Made by a program: the position numbers and the translations under genes. A stretch of DNA of 46,619 nucleotides, from assembly GCA_013287145.1 (NCBI GenBank), contig JABDEI010000003.1:1-46619 (forward strand), written 5' to 3'. Of the stretch, positions 1 to 7,739 are shown one piece after another. The notes below the pieces were generated by a model that worked only from the letters and a program-made list of their open reading frames with translations, did no database searches and was not told the origin of the DNA. Source of the stretch: Chlamydiota bacterium (lineage in GTDB: Bacteria; Chlamydiota; Chlamydiia; Chlamydiales; Parachlamydiaceae). Within the stretch, counting starts at the first letter, position 1, and each line of letters begins with the position of its first letter.

Positions 1-1070
1 CTGGGCAGCTTATTTTACATAAAATCGTCCCTTTATCCGGAGAATTAGATAAGGGGGTAGGCGTAACGGGAGTAAACTTAAATTTTTTATCAGGAATGAA
101 GCTGGAGGGATTAAGTACCTGTCTTTCGTATGCAGAGAATCCATCTTTCAAATTTGATCCGGATGAGGCCCTTAGCATCGCTCTCAATTCAACAGATTTT
201 AATCATTTGCAGATTGCTATTTTGCGGCTGCTAATAACAGGATCGCATCCGGAAGCTTATGATGAGATAAAGAAAAACATAAGATCCAGACTTGAAAAAA
301 TGCCGGATAGTTTTCCTTTAAACGATGAATGGCAAAAGTTTGGGTATTTGCTTGAAAGCCGTGTAAATATAGCGAAGGAAGAGTTAGATAAATATAGGGA
401 AAGCTTATTCACAGAACAAGAAGTTGAAATTCAGTGTGAGGTTAAAGGTCAATTTACTACCGAGCTCGTTTATCCTGAGATTGAACGAGGTAAGGTTGTC
501 GCACGTTGGAATCAAGACAAAAAAGAATATGAATACGGAATTGTGGGTCCTAAGTATTATTGGAACGAATATCATTGGGAATATAAAATTATCCAAAACA
601 AAAAAGGGGAGATGAAAATGGCTAAGTTTCCAATACCCCTAGATCTTCAAGAGATGAAGCCAAAAGAACTCGATTTACAAGAAGCTGCTTTAATAGGTGA
701 ACAATTGAAAACAACAAAAGAGCGGCTGCAGGATCTTCTAAAGTTATTTGACACGATTAAGCCTATAAAATTTAGCTCTGAAGAACTACAAGCCATTTTG
801 GAGCCTTTCCCTATAGTTTGGGCCTCAATGACATTGACCCCTTTAGAAATTTTAAATGGTGTGATTGGCGAACGTCTCGCCTGCGAACATCTCGTCTATG
901 GAAAAGCCCTATTAACCGATGATATTCAAGTAGTTTTCACTAATAAAGAAAACCAAGCAAAACTCAAATCTCTTTTAAAAGATCAAAATGTCTCGGTGTT
1001 AAGTTTTGAAACAGCACGCTATCTTCTAGAAAAACAGAGAGATCAGGGATGCCCAACGCTTCTTATTTAA
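1..1070 (+). CDS. Hypothetical protein, 5' truncated by the window edge
   Basis: The reading frame is open from the first bases of the window (frame starting at base 3) with no stop before 1068-1070, so the first ATG at 96 is probably internal and the true start lies outside the window. The visible part has about 356 residues and is soluble and charged, with no signal peptide or membrane segment. Its middle is rich in Lys/Glu (about residues 90-240 counted from Met96) and predicted mostly helical. I do not recognise a family. It ends 65 bp before the end of the convergent gene at 1135-2397. Function unknown; that it is a real gene is supported by its length and by the continuous frame to the edge. 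Confidence 0.75.
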   Translation, partial: GQLILHKIVPLSGELDKGVGVTGVNLNFLSGMKLEGLSTCLSYAENPSFKFDPDEALSIALNSTDFNHLQIAILRLLITGSHPEAYDEIKKNIRSRLEKMPDSFPLNDEWQKFGYLLESRVNIAKEELDKYRESLFTEQEVEIQCEVKGQFTTELVYPEIERGKVVARWNQDKKEYEYGIVGPKYYWNEYHWEYKIIQNKKGEMKMAKFPIPLDLQEMKPKELDLQEAALIGEQLKTTKERLQDLLKLFDTIKPIKFSSEELQAILEPFPIVWASMTLTPLEILNGVIGERLACEHLVYGKALLTDDIQVVFTNKENQAKLKSLLKDQNVSVLSFETARYLLEKQRDQGCPTLLI

Positions 1071-1134
1071 ATCCATGATAGAAAGAGCCTATATTTCGAA
1101 ATTGAGGATTCCGGCATAAGTGCTAATTGAATAG

Positions 1135-2397
1135 TCATACTTGAAAATGAAAAATTTCTAGAAATTGTTCACGTTGTTTATTTTCGATGGGTTTTCCTTT
1201 ATAATGTTTTTTAAATAGCTCGCACAACTTATTTGCAGGGGTATCCGGCATGCATTTAATGAGGCCGAAAGTTGGATCTAAAAAATAGGAGCCAAATTCT
1301 TTTTTGATATAGACAATGGCGTGCGCACCCGTTGCGCTCGTTCTGAAAAGCAATTGGTAATAACCGTTTTTTAGTTGATTAAATTTGTCTTGCACATTTT
1401 TTTCACGCATAATTCCGGTAAAACAAGCTCGATCATGCTTTTCAATTCGGTACTTTAATTTTAAATCAATCAGGCAAGCCATGCGTTCTAATTTGGATGA
1501 TTTATTTTTAAAATAATGCAATTGCTTGATGCTTTTTTTCAAATCCTCGATTTTGCGAGGGTTTGCCTCTTCAGTATCTTTGATTAACTGAAGAAATAAT
1601 TGCGTATACTCTTCACGTGAAAGCGAATTTTGTCGATTTTCCAGGTCTTTTTGCTTCCCGTCGACTTCATTGCGAAAGTCTTGAATTGCTTTCTCTACTT
1701 CCTTATCCATGGCGTTTTGCTCTTCCAGAGTAAACTTGCATTCATCGCCAATAAAAGCTTCATGTACATTTTGTAAGGCAGCAGCTTCGGCAGGAAAACC
1801 ATTTTTGTATTGATCAAAAAAATCTATCAAGTCTTTTTCAGTCTTGATGCTAGTTGATAGAAGCGATTTAATAACAATTAAAGAGGCTCCGAAGCAAATT
1901 CCATCGGTGTTAGCCCCTTTAATGAGGTTGAGGTATTTCTTTAGTTCTGCAACCTCGGAAGGAGGCTGTTCCGCCAATCCCTTTTTTTTGCAATATTCTG
2001 GATTTAGGATAAGTTTGATAAATTCACGGGATTTTTTTAAATCCTCTTCACGCCAGATGGAGCTTTTTGTGGCAATATTCTTTGTTTGGATAAGAACGCG
2101 AGACTCGAATAGAATGCTTAAATTGTGGAAGTTGTGAACTAGAAGAATTGCCTTTAATTTATCCGCTACTACGTGGATTTTTTTTGAAAGGTTCTTTCCG
2201 GGATTTCCAAAAATGGATACTGTTAATGCAGTAATGCGAACCACTAACACAGACGGCGCGAAAAATGCACTAAAAGCAATTCCTTTGGACACCATTAAAG
2301 ATTTACCAAACCATGTTTTATTAACACTCTGGTCACTAGGGTGTTTTTTTTGATCAACCGAGGCATTTCTAGGAGAATAGCAAGCTGTAATATTCAT
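1135..2397 (-). CDS. Putative YopT-like (peptidase C58-type) cysteine protease, candidate effector
   Basis: 420 residues. Seen: GICFGASL places Cys168 at the start of a helix, TGAHAIVYI gives His359, and YFLDPTFGL gives Asp374. This Cys...His-(15)-Asp order and the contexts (G-x-C, GHA-like, FxDPxFG) match the papain-fold catalytic triad of the C58/YopT family, where His and Asp are about 16 residues apart. The region between Cys and His (about 230-340) is highly charged and probably coiled-coil. A hydrophobic stretch at about 36-64 could be a membrane segment. There is no Sec signal peptide, so export would need another route such as type III secretion (inference). YopT enzymes remove prenylated C-termini from Rho GTPases; whether this one does so is not shown. 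The start lies 10 bp after the aldolase-like gene's stop, so the two are probably co-transcribed. Overall similarity is limited to the motifs. Confidence 0.6.
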   Translation of the reverse strand: MNITACYSPRNASVDQKKHPSDQSVNKTWFGKSLMVSKGIAFSAFFAPSVLVVRITALTVSIFGNPGKNLSKKIHVVADKLKAILLVHNFHNLSILFESRVLIQTKNIATKSSIWREEDLKKSREFIKLILNPEYCKKKGLAEQPPSEVAELKKYLNLIKGANTDGICFGASLIVIKSLLSTSIKTEKDLIDFFDQYKNGFPAEAAALQNVHEAFIGDECKFTLEEQNAMDKEVEKAIQDFRNEVDGKQKDLENRQNSLSREEYTQLFLQLIKDTEEANPRKIEDLKKSIKQLHYFKNKSSKLERMACLIDLKLKYRIEKHDRACFTGIMREKNVQDKFNQLKNGYYQLLFRTSATGAHAIVYIKKEFGSYFLDPTFGLIKCMPDTPANKLCELFKKHYKGKPIENKQREQFLEIFHFQV

Positions 2398-2407
2398 TTT
2401 CTCAAAA

Positions 2408-3454
2408 TTATTTGGGAGTGGATTCCAATTTTAGCGTTTGTTTGATGAAGGCAACAAAGTCTTGGATATCTTCTTGAGTTGTATCCCATGAGGTCATCCA
2501 ACGCACTTCTGAAGTTGCTTCATCCCAAACATAAAAGTAATACTTTTCCTGCAATATCGGGATAAGTTTTGGATCAATATAAGCAAAGACGGCGTTAGAT
2601 TGCACTTCTTTGCTGATCTTAATTTGGGGGATTTTTTGTATTTCAGCTGCTAAGAGTTGTGCCATAGCATTGGCATGTTTTGCATTTTTTAACCAAAGAT
2701 TATCAGTTAATAGCGCGATAAATTGCGCTGAAATAAACCGCATCTTTGAAACCAATTGCATGCTTTGTTTGCGGATATATTGGAAATCTTTAGAGAGCTC
2801 TTTGTTAAAAAATATCACAGCATCGCCAAGCATCATGCCATCTTTAGTGCCTCCAAAGCTAAGCACATCGATACCGACATCTTTTGTTAAAGCAGCTAAA
2901 TTTGCATTCAAACGCGCAGCGGCATTGCTGAGACGCGATCCATCCATATGAACTAATAAATCATGAGCATGTGCAAAATCGGTGATTTTTTTTATCTCTT
3001 CAGGAGTGTAAACAGTCGCTAACTCGGTGCTTTGCGCAATCGAGATCATTTTAGGCTGCACTTTATGTTGATCGCCTCTAAGCATTAAAAAAGCTTGAAT
3101 GTTTTCGATTGTGAGTTTGCCGTCTTTGGTTGGGACTGTCTGTAATTTACAGCCGATGTATTTTTCAGGGGCTCCGCATTCATCGGCATTGATATGCGCC
3201 GATTCAGCACAGATCACGCCTTGATAGGGTTGAATCAGGGTACTTAACCCAAGGACGTTTGCTGCTGTTCCATTGCAAACAAAGTACACATCAACATCGC
3301 TTCCAAAGTGTTTTTTAAACAAAGCTATTGCTTCTTGGGTATAACTATCGCCTCCATAGGCTTTGCTATGTCCTTTGTTAGCGTCGTTGATCGCTTTTAA
3401 AATATCGGGATGAACGCCGGCGTAATTATCGCTTGCAAAGCCCTTCCATATCAT
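2408..3454 (-). CDS. Threonine aldolase / beta-eliminating lyase family PLP enzyme
   Basis: A fold-type I PLP enzyme of the low-specificity L-threonine aldolase family, which cleaves threonine (or allo-threonine) to glycine and acetaldehyde. Seen: the family's typical opening FASDNYAGVHPDI, a CNGTAAN cofactor segment, HMDGSRLSNA with the aspartate that holds the pyridine nitrogen, and SFGGTKDGM with the Schiff-base lysine. I place the start at the ATG at 3454 because AGAGG lies 8 bases upstream and the protein then begins as the family usually does (348 residues). An upstream in-frame ATG at 3526 adds 24 residues that look like a Sec signal peptide but has no ribosome binding site. It lies between the YkgJ-like gene and the YopT-like gene, all on the same strand and closely spaced. 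Confidence 0.85.
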   Translation of the reverse strand: MIWKGFASDNYAGVHPDILKAINDANKGHSKAYGGDSYTQEAIALFKKHFGSDVDVYFVCNGTAANVLGLSTLIQPYQGVICAESAHINADECGAPEKYIGCKLQTVPTKDGKLTIENIQAFLMLRGDQHKVQPKMISIAQSTELATVYTPEEIKKITDFAHAHDLLVHMDGSRLSNAAARLNANLAALTKDVGIDVLSFGGTKDGMMLGDAVIFFNKELSKDFQYIRKQSMQLVSKMRFISAQFIALLTDNLWLKNAKHANAMAQLLAAEIQKIPQIKISKEVQSNAVFAYIDPKLIPILQEKYYFYVWDEATSEVRWMTSWDTTQEDIQDFVAFIKQTLKLESTPK

Positions 3455-3540
3455 GGTATTTGCCTCTACGTTTATAAATGATAAACAAGTGAATAAGCTT
3501 AATGCTACAATATTTACTATGTTCATGTTTTATTTTAGTT

Positions 3541-3996
3541 TTACTGAAGATTAATATCATTAATTTGCAGCATCTGCTCAATTTCGTTTAATGGAACGAG
3601 GGGGGCTTTATCATTGATACCCTCGCAATCTTCAGCTGCTGACTTCCAACTATCTTCAGAGTTCAGATTTTCGCGCCACCATGGAAAGGTGCGACATTGC
3701 TTTGGACGAGCTTGATAGATGAGGCATTTATTATCTTTAAGAAAAATGCAGTCATTGTTTTGCGATTTCTTTTCGATTAAAGCAAAGCGATTATTGCGTT
3801 GGCGCACATATTTTCTTTTAAATAACTCTATGGAAATATTTAAAAGCTTAGATATTGAACTCATTTCCTGCTCGCTGACCCAGACGTTTCCAGGGGATCC
3901 GGTGCAGCATTTTCCACATTCAGTGCATTTGAAGCGAAGCCCATCTTTATACCAGGGCAGCGGCTTGGGAGATTGTGGAGTTTGATCTGGATTCAT
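3541..3996 (-). CDS. YkgJ/UPF0153-type cysteine-cluster protein
   Basis: 151 residues. Seen: FKCTECGKCC (Cys24, Cys27, Cys30, Cys31) near the N-terminus, followed by NDCIF, NKCLIY and KQCRTFPWW. This is the cysteine pattern of the YkgJ family, annotated as zinc- or iron-chelating. The family's biochemical role is not established; members often sit next to unrelated genes. No signal peptide is present, so it should be cytoplasmic. It is first in a minus-strand run with the aldolase-like gene, 14 bp before that gene's longer possible start. The ATG at 3996 has only a weak ribosome binding site. The upstream flank contains the left end of the recombinase element. Confidence 0.85.
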   Translation of the reverse strand: MNPDQTPQSPKPLPWYKDGLRFKCTECGKCCTGSPGNVWVSEQEMSSISKLLNISIELFKRKYVRQRNNRFALIEKKSQNNDCIFLKDNKCLIYQARPKQCRTFPWWRENLNSEDSWKSAAEDCEGINDKAPLVPLNEIEQMLQINDINLQ

Positions 3997-4130
3997 TTAT
4001 CACGTATCTTTTTTAAATTCATCACAGAGAATAACATAAGCCTTTAAATGATGTCACCTCATTCATAGCCTTAGGTATTTAGATAGCTAACACAAGTGTT
4101 GATTTATAAACGATCTGAAACCCCAAATTT

Positions 4131-4150
4131 ATGCCGTTCTTACAGAACTC
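4131..4150 (+). repeat. Left terminal inverted repeat core of the recombinase element
   Basis: It pairs with 6317-6336 (19 of 20 bases) and resembles the ends at 24533-24552 and 24805-24824. The repeat is itself palindromic: GTTCT-TAC-AGAAC. Confidence 0.7.
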
Positions 4151-4170
4151 TTTTTTTATTTATCAGTTTT

Positions 4171-4200
4171 CCCAGGCCTCTCGCTGCGCTTCGGCCTGGG
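4171..4200. repeat. GC-rich 30-bp hairpin repeat (left copy)
   Basis: CCCAGGCC, 14 bases, GGCCTGGG: an 8-bp perfect stem whose loop carries TCTCGCTGCGCTTC. Related copies lie near 6151-6180, 6269-6295, 24573-24602, 24666-24692 and 24756-24785. Within this window they occur only in the two related elements. Confidence 0.75.
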
Positions 4201-4321
4201 CTATGTTATAACGGTCACCTAATAATGGACAGATTTAGGTTTGAAAAAATTCTTTCACGTGTTAGCTTACAACATTGTAAATAACCTCTAAGAACGTTTT
4301 TTCAATCCAACGACAGTAGCT

Positions 4322-4480
4322 ATGACAAAGGTAACGATCAAACATGAATACACTTTTAGAAAAACAACTTCGAATAAATTATCGGAGACATACAAGATAT
4401 TATTACCTCTTCAAGAACCCTCTGAAAATAATACTAGAACGACAAAAAGCAAGAGGGGGCAACTAACATGCAAAAAATAG
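4322..4480 (+). CDS. Small ORF overlapping the recombinase start
   Basis: A 52-residue ORF (MTKVTIKHEYTFRK... to LTCKK) that ends 13 bases inside the recombinase gene, whose ATG is at 4468. It is basic, with no membrane segment and no family I recognise. The ribosome binding site is weak, but the overlap would allow translational coupling. Small partner proteins next to serine recombinases are known in some elements; that this is one is inference. It could also be a chance ORF in the leader. Confidence 0.35.
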   Translation: MTKVTIKHEYTFRKTTSNKLSETYKILLPLQEPSENNTRTTKSKRGQLTCKK

Positions 4481-6093
4481 CCGCTATTTATGTGAGAGTA
4501 TCTGGAGATGCTCAAAAAAAAGAAGCTACGATCGAAAGTCAAATTGAAGCCTGTTTAAAATATGCCCAGCATCATAATTATGTAATCCCCAATGGGTGGC
4601 TTATCAAAGATGATGGTTTCAAAGGTGGGAATTTCCGAAGGCCGGGGCTTGAAAAACTCCGAGATATAGTTCATGAAAATTCACCTGATTGCGTTATCGC
4701 ATTGTGCCCTGACAGGCTTGTTCGGAAGATGGAGTCGCAATTTGTTTTAGAAGAAGAATTCCGAAGAGCGGGGACTTCTCTTGCATATGTGGAGGTGCCT
4801 ACTGCGAAAAATGCAGAAGATCAAATGAATATTCATTTCAGAGCGATTTTTGCGGAGTACGAAAGAGAGAAAATACTAGAACGTTGTAGACGAGGTCGAA
4901 ATTACAAAGCTAGGCAAGGTAGCCTTTCAGTATTACCCTCAGCACCATTTGGATACGATTATGTACCAAAATCCAAATCAGAAAAGAGTGAATACAAGAT
5001 TAATGAGAATAATTCGAAAGTAGTGAAAGATATTTACGACATGTATACAGTTCAACATTTTCCAATTTTGAAAATCTGCCGTGAGCTAGACATGAAGGGA
5101 ATTCGAACACCCAGAGGAGGGGTGTCATGGGATCATGCAACAGTACGCGATATCCTCTCAAATAGCACCTACATGGGTTTAGCCTATTTTGGGAAAACGG
5201 AACGTTGTGAAATATCAATACCTCAAAAAATAACGAGGACAAAAACAGGGAAAATACTCAAAAGCAATATTAGCTGCAGGAAAAAATGTGCTAAAGAAAA
5301 CTGGATAGAAATTCCTGTACCTGCATTTATAGAGGAATCACAGTTTTGTAGAGCACAGGAACTATTAGCTTCGAATAAAGCGTACGCCGCTCGAAATACT
5401 AAAAACCCATCAATTTTGCAAGGGTTATTGGTTTGCAAAAAGTGTGGTTTGCCTCTGTACAAAAAGGGGAGAGGGAAACAGTCCTATTATTGTTGTAGAA
5501 GTAAGTTGGAGAGGAAGCTACCAAGTTGTGGGACTAAAAACATACGGCAAGACATTCTTGATGCTTTGGTATGGGATGAAATAATTGATCTTTTGAAAAA
5601 CCCCCAATTGATAACATCCGAATTGAATAAACGATCTCAAGAATACTCTAAAACAGATTTACAAAAAGAAAAACTAAAAGAATTGAACTTAGAGCTAAGG
5701 AGAGTAGTCATCCAAAGAGACAAACTGCTCGACGCCTATCAGCAAACTGAGTGTTTGTCAATCGATGAGTTTAGAAGACGTATGCAGAATTTAAATAAGC
5801 AAAAAGATAAAATAGAAAAAGCTTTAGAAAATCATAAAGCATCTGAAATTATGCAAAAATCACATAATGAGATACTTATGACTCTAGATCAATGTGTGGC
5901 TAGGATCAATAAATCATCAAATATTCTAGAGATTAGTGAAAAGCAAAAAATTTTGAGATTATTAATAGACGAGATTATCCTTGGCGACGATGAGGTATTG
6001 ATAAAACACTCTATTCCTCTAAACAAAGCAGTCCAAGCAGAGGAAAAGTGTCCATTGTTAGGTGACCGTTATTGTGGTCTTTCAGACCGTTAA
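4468..6093 (+). CDS. Large serine recombinase (resolvase/invertase superfamily)
   Basis: 541 residues. Seen in order: an N-terminal resolvase catalytic domain (1-150) with IYVRVSGDAQ placing the nucleophile at Ser12 and CPDRLVRK as the usual D-R-L-x-R segment; a Recombinase domain (about 165-280, with the IRTPRGGVSWDHATVRDILSN motif region); a zinc ribbon with C-x2-C in LLVCKKCGLPLY and a YYCC pair; then a long coiled coil (about 400-470) and a C-terminal tail. This is the complete layout of phage/ICE-type integrases and transposases such as TnpX, which join DNA by a 5'-phosphoserine intermediate. The start has a strong AGGGGG ribosome binding site. The last codons are encoded by an inverted repeat (6050-6072), so the element's end shapes the protein's C-terminus. 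The gene appears intact. Confidence 0.93.
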   Translation: MQKIAAIYVRVSGDAQKKEATIESQIEACLKYAQHHNYVIPNGWLIKDDGFKGGNFRRPGLEKLRDIVHENSPDCVIALCPDRLVRKMESQFVLEEEFRRAGTSLAYVEVPTAKNAEDQMNIHFRAIFAEYEREKILERCRRGRNYKARQGSLSVLPSAPFGYDYVPKSKSEKSEYKINENNSKVVKDIYDMYTVQHFPILKICRELDMKGIRTPRGGVSWDHATVRDILSNSTYMGLAYFGKTERCEISIPQKITRTKTGKILKSNISCRKKCAKENWIEIPVPAFIEESQFCRAQELLASNKAYAARNTKNPSILQGLLVCKKCGLPLYKKGRGKQSYYCCRSKLERKLPSCGTKNIRQDILDALVWDEIIDLLKNPQLITSELNKRSQEYSKTDLQKEKLKELNLELRRVVIQRDKLLDAYQQTECLSIDEFRRRMQNLNKQKDKIEKALENHKASEIMQKSHNEILMTLDQCVARINKSSNILEISEKQKILRLLIDEIILGDDEVLIKHSIPLNKAVQAEEKCPLLGDRYCGLSDR

Positions 6094-6299
6094 AAACAAT
6101 TTTTTAAAAATGTATTTATTTCATGGCCTGAAAAACCTTTATATCATAGCCTAGGCCTCTCGCTGCGCTTCGGGCTGGGCTATGTTATTGTGGTCTTTCA
6201 GACTATTAAAAACAATTTTTTAAAAATGTATTTATTTCATGGCCTGAAAGGCCTTTATATCATAGCCCAGGCCGAAGCGCAGCGAGAGGCCTGGGTTAG
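6068..6299. repeat. Tandem 116-bp repeat with nested palindromes, right part of the recombinase element
   Basis: GTTATTGTGGTCTTTCAGAC starts at 6068 and again at 6184 (period 116). Each unit carries a 13-bp palindrome GGTCTTTCAGACC (degenerate in the second copy), a poly-A/T stretch, GGCCTGAAAGGCC (degenerate in the first copy) and a GC-rich hairpin. The first copy overlaps the recombinase stop codon. The second hairpin is inverted relative to the first. Confidence 0.75.
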
Positions 6300-6383
6300 C
6301 TCCAAACGACATTATTGAGTTCTGTAAGAACGGTATAATTTTTTATGGCCACTATGTGAGAACGAGCAGTGACGCCATAGTCA

Positions 6384-6570
6384 CATCATAGCTGGTCATC
6401 GACAGATAAACTGCTGATAAAAGGAGTTCTTGCAGGGATCGATCATGCAGATATTGTTCATATATCTACAAAAAGATTTCTCGATTCTAAACCTAAATTT
6501 GCTTGGTTTTGCATCTTAGGCAAAATAGTGTTGCAAGAGCAAGCAAGGGAAGGAAAAGGTCTGTGAACCA
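6384..6570 (+). pseudogene. Possible gene remnant downstream of the element
   Basis: Just outside the right end of the element a short open frame reads STDKLLIKGVLAGIDHAD and on through KRFLDSKPKFAWFCILGK to a TGA near 6570. It has protein-like composition but no start codon, and overlaps the end of the minus-strand gene at 6493. I do not recognise it. It may be a fragment left by insertion or deletion, or chance. Confidence 0.25.
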
Positions 6571-6972
6571 GATGTATATTCCAATATTATAGGGAGCAGT
6601 GTTATTATGAAGATAATAATCCATCACATGCCCGATGAAGCATCCAAGGAATACAATGCTCCAGCCAATAATTGTAGCATCCCAAAAACGGCCGCGGATC
6701 CAATAAGACAAAACGCCAAGAACGCCAAAGGAAAGATTCGTCATTCCCATTTCAAATTGGAAGGGACTCGTTTGCCATCCTATCATTTTTGCAGTTTCTG
6801 GTCCCATGAAGATGTGCGCATAGGCCGCTAAAAGTCCTAAGATACCCAAATTGAAAAATAAGACATAGCTTAAGAAAACTTCTTTGGCCTTAGGCGACCC
6901 CCATTCTTTTGTGTAGGCCAGATGACCCAATGTGAAAACCACGGCTAAAATAAAGAGAGCTATACCCAACAT
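6493..6972 (-). CDS. Four-TM membrane protein, DUF6790-like
   Basis: 159 residues with four hydrophobic segments (about 2-20, 33-53, 80-112 and 133-153) and short loops, consistent with a small integral membrane protein of the DUF6790 type. The segment FEMGMTNLSFGVLGVLSYW followed by GRFWDATIIGWSIVFLG and a conserved-looking GHVMDYYLHNN loop resemble that family as I remember it. Function unknown. The ATG at 6972 has a strong AAGGAGA ribosome binding site 5 bases upstream. It is probably monocistronic, since the upstream gene (dodecin) is divergent. Confidence 0.75.
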   Translation of the reverse strand: MLGIALFILAVVFTLGHLAYTKEWGSPKAKEVFLSYVLFFNLGILGLLAAYAHIFMGPETAKMIGWQTSPFQFEMGMTNLSFGVLGVLSYWIRGRFWDATIIGWSIVFLGCFIGHVMDYYLHNNTAPYNIGIYIWFTDLFLPLLALATLFCLRCKTKQI

Positions 6973-7319
6973 AATTTCTCCTTTAGATCTTAATGTTTTG
7001 TTTATCTATGTCTAAACCCTTTGCCAAATTTCGTAAACTGACTTTGAAAGCCAAACGGTGGTTAATTGGCACTTTCGCCTAATGATAACGGATCTACATA
7101 AGCCACTTGAGTTAAGCCTTCAATGCCTTGTCAAATGAGAATTTTTAAAGGGGGTTATATACCGATTCAGAATTTTCATGTTTTATTCAGAAAAATTTGA
7201 TAACATTCCTGCTGTTTCATCTTAAAAAAGGTGACAATCTTTTTTCTATAAAAAAATTGTGACTTAATAAAAATTAAGATATATATAATTTTTTTAGTTA
7301 AAACTAACGGAGAAAGAGC
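6973..7319. other. Divergent intergenic region, no gene
   Basis: 347 bp between the membrane protein and dodecin, strongly AT-rich towards the dodecin side. TATAAT at 7284-7289 is a plausible -10 box, but no good -35 is seen at 17 bp. TATACCGATTCAGAATTTT near 7158 weakly resembles the end of the 16143-16302 palindromic repeat. Confidence 0.4.
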
Positions 7320-7523
7320 ATGTCTATAGTTAAAATTATAGAAGTCATAAGCGAAGGAAACACCATTGATGCAGCACTGAAAGCTGCAGTCGAAGAAGCA
7401 TCAAAGACAGTACAAGATATCAAACAAGTCAACATAAACCATATCGAAGGGATTGTTGAGAATAATAAAATCACAAAAATCAGAGTGAACGCTAAAATTA
7501 GTTTTGTGGTGAAACACGACTAA
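7320..7523 (+). CDS. Dodecin family flavin-binding protein
   Basis: 67 residues, the usual length for dodecin. Seen: VKIIEVISEGNTIDAALKAA followed by VEEASKTVQDIKQVNINHIEG and a KITKIRVNAKISFVV strand, matching the beta-alpha-beta-beta dodecin fold (one helix packed on a three-stranded sheet). Dodecins assemble as hollow dodecamers that store or buffer riboflavin, FMN or related cofactors in the cytoplasm. Most bacterial dodecins have a tryptophan that stacks on the flavin; here no Trp is present, so flavin binding may differ. The start has GGAG 9 bases upstream. It is transcribed alone; a 14-bp hairpin lies downstream at 7652-7696. Confidence 0.9.
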   Translation: MSIVKIIEVISEGNTIDAALKAAVEEASKTVQDIKQVNINHIEGIVENNKITKIRVNAKISFVVKHD

Positions 7524-7590
7524 AAATTCTATTCGGAATAAATCGTCTTTTTGTCATTTTTGGCGTCAACAATAAAATTTTGACCGGTGA

Positions 7591-7696
7591 TATACCGAAC
7601 GTGACTCAAAAATTGGCATTTGGGCTAATGCCAAAGCCCCGAGGATAAAATATCGCAAACGGGTCCATACTAACTTAATATTGACCCGTTTGCGAT
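7591..7696. repeat. Palindrome and diverged repeat copy between dodecin and dacB
   Basis: ATCGCAAACGGGTC at 7652-7665 pairs perfectly with 7683-7696 (14 bp, 17-base loop). This could end transcription from either side, but it has no U-tract. Just before it, TATACCGAACGTGACTCAAA at 7591 and ATTGGCATTTGG resemble the arm of the 16143-16302 element, and both have an AAAGCCC(C)GAGG word, so this may be a decayed member of that family. Confidence 0.45.
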
Positions 7697-7739
7697 TTAG
7701 CATCAAAATCGAAGTAGCCCAAGGTCGCATCCTATCGAG

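Larger units (their letters stand above)
4119..6348. mobile_element. Inverted-repeat-bounded element carrying a large serine recombinase
   Basis: Outer ends: GCCGTTCTTACAGAACTC near 4133-4150 and its reverse complement at 6317-6334 with similarity reaching outward to about 4119 and 6348 (roughly 32 bp, a few mismatches). Inside each end, after about 20 bp, lies a 30-bp GC-rich hairpin CCCAGGCC...GGCCTGGG (4171-4200; right copy about 6269-6295). A further 23-bp inverted pair (4208-4230 and 6050-6072, one mismatch) flanks the recombinase gene, and a 116-bp unit is repeated in tandem on the right side. The 354-bp element at 24502-24855 shares ends, spacing and hairpin. No clear target duplication was found. 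Large serine recombinases normally do not use terminal inverted repeats, so whether this enzyme moves the unit is inference. Confidence 0.6.

Noticed and set aside
4096..4284. A 62-codon open frame across the left end of the recombinase element
   Set aside because: It runs through the terminal repeat and GC-rich hairpin, with no ribosome binding site and no protein-like composition.
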